A stretch of 64,000 nt of DNA, from NCBI RefSeq assembly GCF_001553625.1, contig NZ_CP014230.1:2418001-2482000 (forward strand), given 5' to 3'. The notes beneath the pieces are model-generated. The model saw only the letters and a list, made by a program, of their open reading frames with translations. It was not told the origin of the DNA and ran no database searches. The DNA is from Desulfomicrobium orale DSM 12838. GTDB lineage: Bacteria; Desulfobacterota; Desulfovibrionia; Desulfovibrionales; Desulfomicrobiaceae. The position numbers were made by a program, and so were the translations under genes. Shown piece after piece: positions 45,454-54,443 of the stretch (positions are counted from its first letter, which is position 1; each line of letters opens with the position of its first letter).

Positions 45454-45990
45454 ATGAGCGTCAAATCCGGATCGAGAGAAGAACGCAAGGCGCGTGTGGT
45501 GGAAGTGCTGAATCAGGCCAGGACCATGGAGCTTTTCGCCATCACCCAGTACATGAACCAGCATTACGGACTGGACAGCATGGACTACGGCGAACTGGCC
45601 GCCAAGATGAAGCTCATTGCCATCGACGAGATACGCCATGCCGAGATGTTTGCCGAGCGGGTCAAGGAACTGGGCGGAGAGCCGGCCACATCCTGCGAGG
45701 ACAATCTGAAAAAAGCTGTATGGGCCATTTATCCTTACGACGCCGATCTGGAAGACGACACCATCGATACATACAGCCAGTTTTCACAGACCTGTCGAGA
45801 CAATGGCGACGCCATCAGCGCCAAACTGTTTGAAACCATCATCGAGGAAGAACAGGCCCACATGAATTATTTTGAAAACGTGGGCAACCATATTGAAACC
45901 CTGGGCGACACGTATCTGTCCAAAATTGCCGGGACTTCGGCTTCCACCGGTCCCTCCACCAAAGGTTTTCTGATCAGTGGCGGCAATTAA
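45454..45990 (+). CDS. bfr: Bacterioferritin, Desulfovibrio type
   Basis: 178-aa ferritin-like four-helix protein: NQARTMELFAITQYMNQHYG supplies the first ferroxidase Glu and the conserved YMNQHY helix, KLIAIDEIRHAEMFAERVKELGG the ExxH pair, and IIEEEQAHMNYFENV the second. The sequence resembles, from memory, the Desulfovibrio desulfuricans bacterioferritin, known for its iron-coproporphyrin III haem. It stores iron and detoxifies oxygen or peroxide. An IS5 element sits 22 bp upstream of the ATG and separates the gene from its original leader. Confidence 0.9.
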   Translation: MSVKSGSREERKARVVEVLNQARTMELFAITQYMNQHYGLDSMDYGELAAKMKLIAIDEIRHAEMFAERVKELGGEPATSCEDNLKKAVWAIYPYDADLEDDTIDTYSQFSQTCRDNGDAISAKLFETIIEEEQAHMNYFENVGNHIETLGDTYLSKIAGTSASTGPSTKGFLISGGN

Positions 45991-46011
45991 ACCTCTGCCG
46001 GAATGAAATGA

Positions 46012-46050
46012 AGCGGACGTGCGGACAAAAGTCCATACGTCCGCTTTTTT
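46012..46050 (+). terminator. Terminator of bacterioferritin
   Basis: AGCGGACGT and ACGTCCGCT with a 15-nt loop, followed by TTTTT. Strong. The rest of the gap to 46212 shows no feature. Confidence 0.88.
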
Positions 46051-46212
46051 ATGGTCATGCGTGTGAGAAGTCAGGCCAGATGCGTTTTTTCCGTCCCACC
46101 CGTTGGTTTTGCATCCGGCCGCACACTGGGACCACCCGCCACGCCGCCGCTCCAGAGAAAACCCTGATCCTTGCGGCATGTGCGGCCGGTGAATTCCAGT
46201 CGAAGATGCCGA

Positions 46213-47583
46213 TCATCTCTGGATAAAATCCTGAGCGGCCTTGCGGTACACATGCTGGGCGCGTGCGGTCAGCGAGTACCAGTCGAAATGACGGGTCCCG
46301 ATCATCAGGGCCGCCAGAAGAGCAAAGATCAGGAGACTGCCCATGATCAGAGCGTTATCCTCCGATTGCAAAATGACGTACAGGACGGCGTAGAGAAGGG
46401 CGATGCCGGAACCGAGCAGAACGCCGAACCTGCGACTGCGCAGAATGGCGCTGAAATAGCAGGTCAGCAGAGATGTGCAGGCTGCGGCCGCCGCGCCATA
46501 GGCCCGCCCGAACCCGATGTGCTCGGACAGGGAAACCAGCAGCAGGTAAAAGATCATGAGGGCCAGGGCCACGCATGTGTACTGCACGGGATGCACGGGA
46601 GTGCCATGCAGCAGTTCGCACAGAAGTATCACGCCGAAAGTGAGCAGAATGAAAAGCAGGGCGTATTTGATGCTGCGCTCGGACTGCTGGTACACGTCTC
46701 CGGGCTGCACCAGCTCCACTCCCACGGATTTGGATTGAAGCTGCGATGTGTCGCCGCTCTGGCAGGCGTCCAGAACGGCCTCCGCGTTGTAGTTGAACGA
46801 AGACGCCCGCCAGACGGCCGAGAAAGCCGTTTCCCCCACCTCGCGCGAGTCCGGCAGCAGAAACCCGGTGAATCCGGGATGCGGCCAGTTTCCCGCGAGC
46901 TCCATGAGCGTGTTCTCCGCCAGCAGGGCGCAGTGCATGGAGCGCATGCCCCGCAAGTCCATGTTGAAGGAAAAGTCGAGTCCGGAGGGCGGAATGTCCG
47001 GCAGTTTTTCCAGCCGGGCGTGCATGCCGTCCCCGTTCAGCATGGTGCCGGGCTTGAACGGTACGGTCTGATTTCCGAAGCTGAGGGCCGAAATCCGGCC
47101 GATGCCCCGCTGGTCGGTGATGAACACGACAAGCACGGGTTCTCCCCACTGTACATTTTTCCGGGTCCGCCGGATTTCCTCGAGTTCCTCGAAAACGAAC
47201 CGGCCCGCCACATTCATGGAGTTGACGTAGACGGGCATGTCGTAAATCCCCCGGTTGCGCACGGACACGGTCATATTGCCGGTCATGCGCGCGTCCGCCG
47301 CGGCCAGATAGACCGCTTCCTGTACGGTCTCCTCCCTGGTGACGAACACCCCGCCGCCGTCCTTGAGCTTTTCCGTGACCAGCTTCGTGAACGTATAGGG
47401 GATGACCAGTACGGGACCAGCCAGGGTCTGCTCGCCGGGCCAGCCCTGGGAGATGCTTGAGTAAGCCCGGTGCCGCCAGCTTTGCCGTTCCCCGATCAGA
47501 TCCCACAGAAATATCTGCGGGATGAGCATGAACAGGACAAGGGCGCCGAGAATCAGAACTTTGATGGAGAAGCGAGCCATCAT
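46213..47583 (-). CDS. CreD-family inner-membrane protein
   Basis: 456-aa protein. One N-terminal membrane helix (VLILGALVLFMLIPQIFLW) is followed by a large extracytoplasmic domain (about 45-290) with QTLAGPVLVIPYT and GMRSMHCALLAENTLMEL, then about five C-terminal transmembrane helices (SIKYALLFILLTFGVILLC, VALALMIFYLLLVSLSEHIG and others). This is CreD/CreD-like (inner membrane protein linked in enterobacteria to the CreBC system and beta-lactam tolerance). creBC are absent here. The ATG at 47583 has AAAGGAGG at ideal spacing. The small winged-helix gene upstream may regulate it. Confidence 0.88.
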   Translation of the reverse strand: MMARFSIKVLILGALVLFMLIPQIFLWDLIGERQSWRHRAYSSISQGWPGEQTLAGPVLVIPYTFTKLVTEKLKDGGGVFVTREETVQEAVYLAAADARMTGNMTVSVRNRGIYDMPVYVNSMNVAGRFVFEELEEIRRTRKNVQWGEPVLVVFITDQRGIGRISALSFGNQTVPFKPGTMLNGDGMHARLEKLPDIPPSGLDFSFNMDLRGMRSMHCALLAENTLMELAGNWPHPGFTGFLLPDSREVGETAFSAVWRASSFNYNAEAVLDACQSGDTSQLQSKSVGVELVQPGDVYQQSERSIKYALLFILLTFGVILLCELLHGTPVHPVQYTCVALALMIFYLLLVSLSEHIGFGRAYGAAAAACTSLLTCYFSAILRSRRFGVLLGSGIALLYAVLYVILQSEDNALIMGSLLIFALLAALMIGTRHFDWYSLTARAQHVYRKAAQDFIQR

Positions 47584-47725
47584 GATACCTCCTTTGGCTG
47601 TTTCGGGCCTTTTACAGAGGTATCGTGGAGAGAGTGTGAACGCGGCGTGCGGATTATGTGAAAAATCGTGGCCCGCTTCCCGCCGGGCCGGAGCCGGCTG
47701 GAAAACGAACCGCATTGCCCGGCGT

Positions 47726-47896
47726 CTATGCCGGGGCGTAGAAGCAGCGTTTGGGCGAGATGAGACGGCCCTCCTTCTTGAGAGCGTCGATACATTTGGA
47801 CACTTCCTTGGAATCCACGCCCAGTTCCTTGGCGATGTCCCCCGGCCGTTTGGGCGCTCCGGCCTTGACGAAGGCCTCATAGACTTTTTCTTTCAT
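47726..47896 (-). CDS. 56-aa winged-helix DNA-binding protein
   Basis: Very short gene: MKEKVYEAFVKAGAPKRPGD, then IAKELGVDSKEVSKCIDALK, KEGRLISPKRCFYAPA and stop. It is a complete minimal helix-turn-helix with a wing (GRLISPKRCFYAP), like the 55-70-aa MarR-like regulators of Desulfovibrio. The ribosome site AAGGAGTGCCGCG is good. It lies 142 bp upstream of creD and about 110 bp after suhB on the same strand. Candidate target: creD (inference from position). Confidence 0.78.
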   Translation of the reverse strand: MKEKVYEAFVKAGAPKRPGDIAKELGVDSKEVSKCIDALKKEGRLISPKRCFYAPA

Positions 47897-47932
47897 CGCG
47901 GCACTCCTTCATGGTTTGAGATGTTCCCGCAT

Positions 47933-47965
47933 GGAAAACAGCCGGACGCGAAATCCAAGTCCGGC
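47933..47965 (-). terminator. Terminator of suhB
   Basis: Minus strand GCCGGAC-TTGGATTTCGC-GTCCGGC followed by TGTTTTCC, 40 bp after the suhB stop. Confidence 0.65.
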
Positions 47966-48005
47966 CGCCTCCGGTCGAGAGGTGCGGCCTGGATTCCGGC
48001 GGAAG

Positions 48006-48782
48006 TCAGTCCCGCCGCAACAGTTCAAGCAGAGCCTCATGCACATGGCCGTTGCTGGCCACAATCATGTGCCCGCTGAAATCGTAATCCTTTCCGTCCA
48101 TCCCGCTGACCCGGCCCCCGGCCTCTTCCACCAGCAGCCATCCGGCCGCCGTGTCCCAGGGTTTGAGACTTGTCTCGTAGAAGCCCTCGAACCGGCCGCA
48201 GGCCGTATAGGCCAGATCGATGGCCGCGGAGCCGAAACGGCGCACACCCTGACTGGCCTCGAGCACCCGGCGCAGGCGGGAGCAGATCTCGTCCGCCTCG
48301 TCGCACACGGAATAGGGAAAGCCCGTGGCGATAAGCGCCTTCCGCATTTCTGTTTCGGCGCTGACGCCGATGGGCCGCCCGTTCAGAAACGCGCCGCCGC
48401 CGCGCACCGCCCAGAAGAGTTCGTCCAGCATGGGCGCGTACACAGCGCCGAGTTCCGCCCGGCCGTCCCGCCACAGCGCCACGGACACGGCGGTCATGGG
48501 CAGCCCGTGGGCATAGTTGGTGGTGCCGTCCACCGGATCGACGATCCAGGACAGGCCGTCCGGCGTGAGGGTCGTATGGGATTCCTCGGCCAGCACGGCG
48601 GAGCCGGGCAACAGTTCCGGCAGGGCCCGCAACAGATAGGCTTCCACGGCCAGATCCGTCTGGGTGACCAGATCGATGCGGCCCTTGAAGGCAATGCACT
48701 TTTCATCCGCCCACTGCTCGCGGATGATCCCGCCCGCCGCGCGCACTCTGTCCAGAAAACCGTTCACCAGATTTTTATCCAT
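48006..48782 (-). CDS. Inositol monophosphatase family protein (SuhB-like)
   Basis: 258-aa Mg/Li-sensitive phosphatase fold. Motif 1 is LAEESHT, motif 2 is WIVDPVDGTTNYAHG with both metal-binding Asp residues, and the C-terminal motif reads LKPWDTAAGWLLVEEAGG. In bacteria these act as inositol-1-phosphatase or, as SuhB, in rRNA transcription antitermination. Substrate cannot be told. GAGGACGGAAACG is the ribosome site. It is divergent from the hydantoinase gene. Confidence 0.94.
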   Translation of the reverse strand: MDKNLVNGFLDRVRAAGGIIREQWADEKCIAFKGRIDLVTQTDLAVEAYLLRALPELLPGSAVLAEESHTTLTPDGLSWIVDPVDGTTNYAHGLPMTAVSVALWRDGRAELGAVYAPMLDELFWAVRGGGAFLNGRPIGVSAETEMRKALIATGFPYSVCDEADEICSRLRRVLEASQGVRRFGSAAIDLAYTACGRFEGFYETSLKPWDTAAGWLLVEEAGGRVSGMDGKDYDFSGHMIVASNGHVHEALLELLRRD

Positions 48783-48896
48783 CGTTTCCGTCCTCTTACT
48801 GAATTGTGCTTGCGCTTCACCCGCTCCGGGGTAAATATCGGGAAATGAACGCGGGCCGTCCCGCTCCGGTCAACCGTCAGCCCCAAGGATCCGGAT

Positions 48897-50558
48897 ATGC
48901 TTATTGGAATCGATGTCGGAGGAACCCACACGGACGGCGTCTGCATAAGCGACGGCCGCATGGAAGCCCTGGCCAAGGTCCCGACGGACCACGGGAATCT
49001 GCTCGCCACCATCACCGAAGCGTTGCGCGTCATCCTGAAGGAATGCGACGCCTCCGCCGTGCGCACCGTCAACCTGAGCACCACCCTTTCCACCAACGCC
49101 ATCGTCACCGGCGCGGCTGAAGAAGCGGGCATGTTCGTCATGCCCGGCCCCGGCGTGGACGCACGAGCCTATGCCGTGGGCAGACACTACCACATTCTGC
49201 CCGGCTGTGTGGACCATCGCGGAGTGGTTTCCGTCAAGGCCCGCGCGGAACATATCCGCCACTTGGCGGCCGAATGCCGGGACAAGGGACTTCGCGTGTA
49301 CGGCGTGGTCGGCAAGTTCTGCACCAGAAACCCGGAGCAGGAACAGACCATGGCCGATGTCCTGGCCCCTCAGGCCGACTTCGTGGCCATGGGTCACCGC
49401 GTGTCCGAAGCCCTCAATTTCGGCCGGCGGATCGGCACGGCCTATTACAACGCCGCGGTCTGGCGGACCTGCAACGCCTTTGCCGACGCTCTGGAACAGA
49501 GCCTCGCGGAGCTGAATGTCCGGGCCGACATCAACATCGTCAAGGCCGACGGCGGCACCATGCCCCTCAAGATGGCCAGGGAAAAACCCATCCAGTCCAT
49601 TTTTTCCGGCCCGGCGGCCTCGGTCATGGGCGTGCTCGGCACGGTCCCGGCGGACGAGGATGCACTGCTGCTGGATATCGGCGGCACCACCACGGACATG
49701 GCCGTGCTGGTGAACGGCGTGCCGCTGCTCGAACGCGACGGCATTTCCATCGGCGGGCACCGCACCCTGGTCCGCGCCCTGCAAGTGGAATCCATCGGTA
49801 TCGGCGGGGATTCCTTTGTCCGCTCCCGGGACGGCCATCTGCTGGTGGGACCGGAACGTCAGGGGCCGTGCATGGCCGCCGGCGGACCGGCTCCGGCCCT
49901 CATGGACGCCATGAATGTCCTGGGGCATGCCGATTTCGGCGACCGGGAGCGTTCGGCCTCGGGCATCAAGGAAGTGGCCATGGCCCAAGGCGTTTCCACC
50001 CGCGAATGCGCCGAGCAGATCGTGCAGCAGGCCATGTCCATCCTGACGAAAAAAATCGGCGCTTTTCTCGCGGCCGTGAATTCCCGTCCGGTGTACACCA
50101 TTCAGGAAATGCTGGAAGACCGCTCGGTCCGGCCCTCCCGCCTTCTGGTCATCGGCGGCCCGGCCGAAACCATGGCCCCGCTGCTTCAGGAAGAGCTTGG
50201 CATCCCAGCCACGGTCCCCGCGTACAGCCAGGTGGTCAACGCCATCGGCGCCTGTCTGACCCGGCCGACCCAGTCCCTGGTTTTGACGGTGGACACTTCC
50301 AGAGGCACCTTCACCGTGCCGGGCCTTGGCATCCACAAGACGGTCAAGCGCACCTACACGCTGGATGAGGCCGTGCGCGACGCCACCACTCTTCTTGGAG
50401 AAGAGCTGGAGCGTCAGGGCATCCCGGCCGAACCCGGCGACATTCAGGTCATTCAGGCCGATGCGTTCAACATGGTCGAGGGGCACCACACCATCGGCCG
50501 CAACATCCGCGTGCGCTGCCAGATGCGGCCCGGAACCATCGCCACCCTGGCTTCCTGA
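48897..50558 (+). CDS. Hydantoinase/oxoprolinase family protein
   Basis: 553-aa protein with an ASKHA-like ATPase fold: MLIGIDVGGTHTDGVCI (phosphate 1), NLSTTLSTNAIVTG, the second Asp motif LLLDIGGTTTDMAVL, and adenosine motif SRLLVIGGPAETM. This is HyuA-type, which opens hydantoin or 5-oxoproline rings using ATP. The usual HyuB partner is absent; instead an HDAC-like gene follows 11 bp later, suggesting both act on the same amide substrates (inference). The C-terminal 70 residues form an extra domain beyond the core. Confidence 0.9.
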   Translation: MLIGIDVGGTHTDGVCISDGRMEALAKVPTDHGNLLATITEALRVILKECDASAVRTVNLSTTLSTNAIVTGAAEEAGMFVMPGPGVDARAYAVGRHYHILPGCVDHRGVVSVKARAEHIRHLAAECRDKGLRVYGVVGKFCTRNPEQEQTMADVLAPQADFVAMGHRVSEALNFGRRIGTAYYNAAVWRTCNAFADALEQSLAELNVRADINIVKADGGTMPLKMAREKPIQSIFSGPAASVMGVLGTVPADEDALLLDIGGTTTDMAVLVNGVPLLERDGISIGGHRTLVRALQVESIGIGGDSFVRSRDGHLLVGPERQGPCMAAGGPAPALMDAMNVLGHADFGDRERSASGIKEVAMAQGVSTRECAEQIVQQAMSILTKKIGAFLAAVNSRPVYTIQEMLEDRSVRPSRLLVIGGPAETMAPLLQEELGIPATVPAYSQVVNAIGACLTRPTQSLVLTVDTSRGTFTVPGLGIHKTVKRTYTLDEAVRDATTLLGEELERQGIPAEPGDIQVIQADAFNMVEGHHTIGRNIRVRCQMRPGTIATLAS

Positions 50559-50569
50559 ACGGAGGACCC

Positions 50570-51876
50570 ATGCTCAAAGCCCGAACCAGCCTCGGCATCA
50601 TCTTCTTTCCGGCCTTCGACTGGGCCATCTCCCCCACCCATCCCGAGCGGGAGGAGCGTCTGCTCTACACCCAGGACCAGTTTCGGGAGGAAGGTGTTTT
50701 CGACATCGAAGGCATCCATGAATACCGGCCCATCGTCGCCGGAGAAACGGACATCATGCGCGCGCATTTCTGTTTTCCCGGCGTGGCCGACGTGTGCACC
50801 CATTCCCATTTCATTTCGGCCGGAGGAGCCATCCGCGCCGCGCAGCTCGTCATGGGCAAGGAACGGGAACGGGCCTTCGCCGTGGTCCGGCCTCCGGGAC
50901 ATCACGCCATGCGCACGGTTCACGGCAGCCGGGGCTTCTGCAACGTGAACATCGAAGCCGTCATGATCGAATGGATCCGCGAGCACTACGGCAATCTGCG
51001 CGTGGCCGTGGTGGACACGGACTGCCATCACGGGGACGGCACTCAGGACATCTACTGGCACGATCCCGACGTGCTCTTCATCTCCCTGCATCAGGACGGA
51101 CGCACCCTGTATCCGGGCACGGGCTTTCCGGCGGAAGCGGGCGGCCCCAAGGCTCTGGGCCGGACCATCAACATTCCCATGCCCCGCGCACGTCTGACGA
51201 CGGCTACCTGATGACCATGAAGCGCGTGGTGCTGCCCATCCTCGACCATTTCAAACCCGACCTGATCATCAACTCCGCCGGGCAGGACAACCACTTCTCC
51301 GACCCCATCACCAACATGAACTTCACCGCCCACGGCTACGCCGAAATGACGGCCATGCTCAAGCCGGACATCGCCGTGCTGGAAGGCGGATACGCCATCA
51401 AAGGCGCCCTGCCCTACGTCAATCTGGGCATCAGCCTGGCCCTGGCCGGAGTGGACTTTTCCGCCGTCAGGGAACCGGAACTGGACCGGGAGCGGATCAG
51501 GGAACAGAAGTCCACCATGGATTATCTCGAAACCCTGTGCGACCAGCTGCCCGACATCTATTTCAATCCCCGGCCGGCCGATGCTCCGCGGGAAAGAGGA
51601 TATTTCGTGCGGCGGCGGTCCATCTACTACGACACGGACAACATCACCGAAACGCAGGTGGAACGGGTCAAGGACTGCCCCCATTGCCCGGGGCTCATCA
51701 TCACCGAAACGGAAACCGCCGACACGCCCAGATCGCTCGGGCTCTACGTTCCGGTGCAGGGCTGCGACCTGTGCAGTCAGGAGGCAGAGGAACGCTTCGC
51801 CAAGTCCAGAGAGGCGGGATTCGCCCACGCCCAGATCGCGGACAGGGTCATCAAGCGCTACGAATACGCCAGATAG
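50570..51876 (+). pseudogene. HDAC / acetylpolyamine amidohydrolase-like protein, frameshifted
   Basis: Zinc deacetylase fold: VRPPGHHAMRTVHGSRGFCNVN (His pair) and VDTDCHHGDGTQDIYW (zinc Asp/His), then the frame derails after INIPMPR and stops at 51211. The rest, TSDDGYLMTMKRVVLPILD, IINSAGQDNHFSDP and VLEGGYAIKGALPYVN, continues in another frame to 51876. One more C in the CCCC at 51182-51185 gives NIPMPPRTSDDGYL and a 435-aa protein. The C-terminus bears an unusual zinc-ribbon-like tail, CPHCPGL...CDLCSQEAEERF. It is coupled with the hydantoinase upstream. Confidence 0.87.
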
Positions 51877-51884
51877 AGCACACG

Positions 51885-51904
51885 GCCGGCAGGGAACCTC
51901 CGGC
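51885..51904 (+). terminator. Weak hairpin after the HDAC-like gene
   Basis: GCCGG-CAGGGAACCT-CCGGC followed by TGTGGTTTCG. The stem is only 5 bp and the tail is not a run of T, so function is uncertain. The remaining sequence to 52006 has no further feature. Confidence 0.3.
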
Positions 51905-52006
51905 TGTGGTTTCGTACTCCCGATGCAGTGACAATATCTTTCTGCAGACAATGCGCTGACGGCATGAGGCTCAAAAAATACATCCGCAAATCTCAAGGAG
52001 TAAACC

Positions 52007-52423
52007 ATGAGTGATTTGAAACACAGAATTTATGCCATGGGCAAAGAACTCCAGTTAATGAATGTGGCGACGGTCAGTCCGGACAACAAACCCAGAGTGA
52101 GATATGTAGCCGGAAAAATGGATCAGGAGTTGAACCTTCGTTTCAGTACGCATCTTTCTTCTCCCAAGATCGGGCATCTGAAGGCCAATCCGGTCGTTTC
52201 CGTCACCCTCGGAGCCAGTCATCCCGGATCGCCTCAGTGGTTGCAGGTAGAAGGCCGGGCGGAAATCATGACATCGAAGGAAGAACGCGAGGCATTCTGG
52301 TTCGATGCACTCGGAGCGTATTTCAAGGGGCCCGATGATCCGGTCTACTGCATCGTCCTCATCCGGCCGACACGGATCGAACTTGGATCAATAGAAAATC
52401 CCCAGCCCGAAGTCTGGCAGTAG
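52007..52423 (+). CDS. Pyridoxamine 5'-phosphate oxidase-family (split-barrel flavin-binding) protein
   Basis: 138-aa split-barrel protein: MNVATVSPDNKPRVRYVAGKM is the characteristic strand pair that grips FMN, LRFSTHLSSPKIGHLKANPVVSVTL supplies the phosphate-binding Ser/Lys, and QWLQVEGRAEIM and VLIRPTRIELGSI complete the barrel. This is the general-stress/PPOX class rather than true PdxH. Substrate unknown. CAAGGAG is the ribosome site. It is the last typical-composition gene before the AT-rich island. Confidence 0.88.
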   Translation: MSDLKHRIYAMGKELQLMNVATVSPDNKPRVRYVAGKMDQELNLRFSTHLSSPKIGHLKANPVVSVTLGASHPGSPQWLQVEGRAEIMTSKEEREAFWFDALGAYFKGPDDPVYCIVLIRPTRIELGSIENPQPEVWQ

Positions 52424-52460
52424 CTCCAGCCTCACTCATCAGGCTAATGCTTTTACATCG

Positions 52461-52987
52461 ACATTGATGCTACCAAAACCGCTCTACTTCTAAAGCTGAA
52501 CAGAAAGATCGTAAGCAGGTTTTTCTGGCCTTCAAGCGGTTAACTTATTTTCATCAGATATCAAAAAAGAGCAACTACTTGGTATGGTTGAGATTGATGA
52601 AAGTTGCTTTATACCCACTCAAGTTTGTGGGCGGCGGCCCGGCCCAAGAAAAAGGGGGCGGGACACGCTTAAACAGCCGACCTTCGGCATCTATGAAGAT
52701 GGAGCGGTTTCACAGAGTTGGTCACCGACTGCCTCAGCAAAACGCTTCAAGCCATCATCAGGGACAAGGTTTCGCCTGAGGGCATTATCCATTCCGACTG
52801 CTGGAAAGGTTATGATGGACTGGTGGACGTTGGGTGTGACAAACACTTCCGCATCAACAAGCCCAGACACTTTGCGGCAAAATCGGTCCACATCAACGGC
52901 ATCGAAGCATTCTGGAGCTTTACACGCTTGGCAAAGTTTAACGGTGTGAAGCAGAATTTCGAGCTCCACCTTAAGGAGTGTGAATGA
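52461..52987 (+). pseudogene. IS1595-family transposase remnant
   Basis: Pieces in three frames: DIDATKTALLLKLNRK; then MVEIDESCFIPTQVCGRRPG and TFGIYEDGA; then ELVTDCLSKTLQAIIRDKVS, IIHSDCWKGYDGLVDVG, HINGIEAFWSFTRLAKFNGV and HLKECE. The catalytic DDE set of the IS1595/IS1016 group survives as EIDE, SDCW and NGIEAFW, but several shifts and a lost start mean no protein can be made. No inverted repeats were identified. It borders an AT-rich segment with a J-domain gene. Confidence 0.82.
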
Positions 52988-53070
52988 TGTTACAATCGAG
53001 CGCTACCCCAACTTTTCACTAGCCTCAAACTTTTGGTGACAAAGAACAAAGACCTGATGGTCTAGAGCCT

Positions 53071-53988
53071 CTAAAATTCATCCTCGCTGATGGCGTGCAT
53101 ATGCATGTTCCCATCGCGCACCTTGTACAAGGTTATGGTGATTTCATCGAAAAGGGTGACTCCCTGTTCTTTCCTTTCGGTAACCTGAAATGGGTCCGAT
53201 CGAGTTTTACTGCCGTCTCTCATGTCTTCAAAACGCAAGTCGTAGTCGCCTTTACGGACATTCAATAGCGTGAACATACTGTGTGCGGGGATATAAAAAA
53301 AGCGTACAGGTTTTTTCTGAGGTGACAGTGAATATAGTTTGCCAAACACGTCCGTGTCACACCTAGAATTGTCTATGGTCACAGAGGAATGTCCGTTGGA
53401 GTGCAGCTGTTTGTACCCGGAGATGTACCCTGCCCTCTGCGGCCAAGGCTTCCCATTGGGAGCATAGGCTGGCTTCGTCCATTTTACTTTGGCTGGCTCC
53501 CTGGCAAAGGGATCAAAATCAACAGGCTCAAGGAGCACCTGAGAGGCTTCAGGAGTGACTGTCTGTTTAGTTAAGGCCTGCGGAGGAGAGGACGTTGATT
53601 TGCTGTGCTGTATTGTATGGTTTAGCTGCGGGACAATGGTGGCTGTTAGTATGAAGATGCCCAATGCAACCCAAAAAAAAGAAGGGGCAAGAGGACGTTT
53701 TTCTCTTTGCTTTTTGGACGTGGCTTGTTGTGTTGGATGCGGTTTTGCAGAGGCTTGTTCGCGCTCTAATTGTGCTAAAAATTCGTCATATCGCTTCTTT
53801 TTGTCCGGGTCTGAAAGCACTTCGTACGATGCGTTGATTATGCGCATAATGCGATGCGCATCGCTATTCTCTGGGTTGAGATCGGGATGATATTTTTGGG
53901 AAAGAGCTCTGTACGCCGCCTTGATCACTTCGACTGGAGCGTTCCGTGATACTTTCAGATTATCGTAATGGGTGTGTATACGACGCAT
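53071..53988 (-). CDS. Membrane-anchored J-domain protein
   Basis: 305 aa. N-terminal J domain (about 5-70) with the essential HPD tripeptide in SQKYHPDLNPENSD. A Lys/Arg-rich linker and one transmembrane helix (FFWVALGIFILTATIVPQL, about 105-123) follow. The C-terminal domain is exported or periplasmic, with VTIDNSRCDTDVFGKLYSL, FYIPAHSMFTLLNVRKGDYDL and ITLYKVRDGNMHMHAI. This C-terminal module resembles one found in other membrane J proteins of proteobacteria as I recall it. Codon use and composition are much more AT-rich than neighbours, pointing to acquisition. Its DnaK partner is not nearby. Confidence 0.85.
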   Translation of the reverse strand: MRRIHTHYDNLKVSRNAPVEVIKAAYRALSQKYHPDLNPENSDAHRIMRIINASYEVLSDPDKKKRYDEFLAQLEREQASAKPHPTQQATSKKQREKRPLAPSFFWVALGIFILTATIVPQLNHTIQHSKSTSSPPQALTKQTVTPEASQVLLEPVDFDPFAREPAKVKWTKPAYAPNGKPWPQRAGYISGYKQLHSNGHSSVTIDNSRCDTDVFGKLYSLSPQKKPVRFFYIPAHSMFTLLNVRKGDYDLRFEDMRDGSKTRSDPFQVTERKEQGVTLFDEITITLYKVRDGNMHMHAISEDEF

Positions 53989-54144
53989 AGTACTTTAATT
54001 TTTTTCTCTTTTTTTAAAATTTGTATAAAATGATAGAATTTTTTCACATAAATAGCAATATATTTCGAAATATCTCAAAATATCCAGTGCCTATTGTCAC
54101 AAGATTGAGGTCTATAAGAAGATATACCTCTGATATGTATGATG
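53989..54144. other. AT-rich stretch upstream of the J-domain gene
   Basis: Long A/T runs with no coding potential. Promoter-like TA-rich elements are abundant (for example TTTATAC), but no defined promoter can be chosen. It continues into the degenerate transposase sequence. Confidence 0.4.
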
Positions 54145-54360
54145 ACGGAAAGGAATGACGTTCGACGTATCTGGTAGCTACTCTGCACCACTCTACGATA
54201 AAGAAACAGATCAAATATCGGATCTTATGCAGTTCCTTACCGTACTCCAGCTATTGCTTATGGCTTCTTTTGGAGATGATCTGACACATCTTTCGGCTCT
54301 CGACCTGTCGAGGACCGCGTCTGTATCGTAGCCCCTGTCGCCCAAAAAAACGGCATTCAG
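54145..54360 (-). pseudogene. Second IS5-type transposase remnant
   Basis: Minus-strand translation gives FLGDRGYDTDAVLDRSRAE in one frame and, after shifts and a stop, LEYGKELHKIRYLI and VEWCRVATRYVERHS in another. These match the second catalytic Asp block and the final KELxKxRxLIE...EWRRVATRY block of IS5-family transposases. The Glu is replaced (LICFF). Only the last third survives. It is distinct from the remnants at 13581 and 44590. Confidence 0.68.
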
Positions 54361-54443
54361 CGCAAACTGCACGCCAAATACCGCGTCAGAGTCCGAGGCA
54401 TGCGGCTGTTTCTTTCCCGCGCCGCACGCTTCGGGTGGAGGCG

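Noticed and set aside
52461-52987. Small separate proteins in the IS1595-like region
   Set aside because: The pieces are three frames of one transposase and none has a start with ribosome site.
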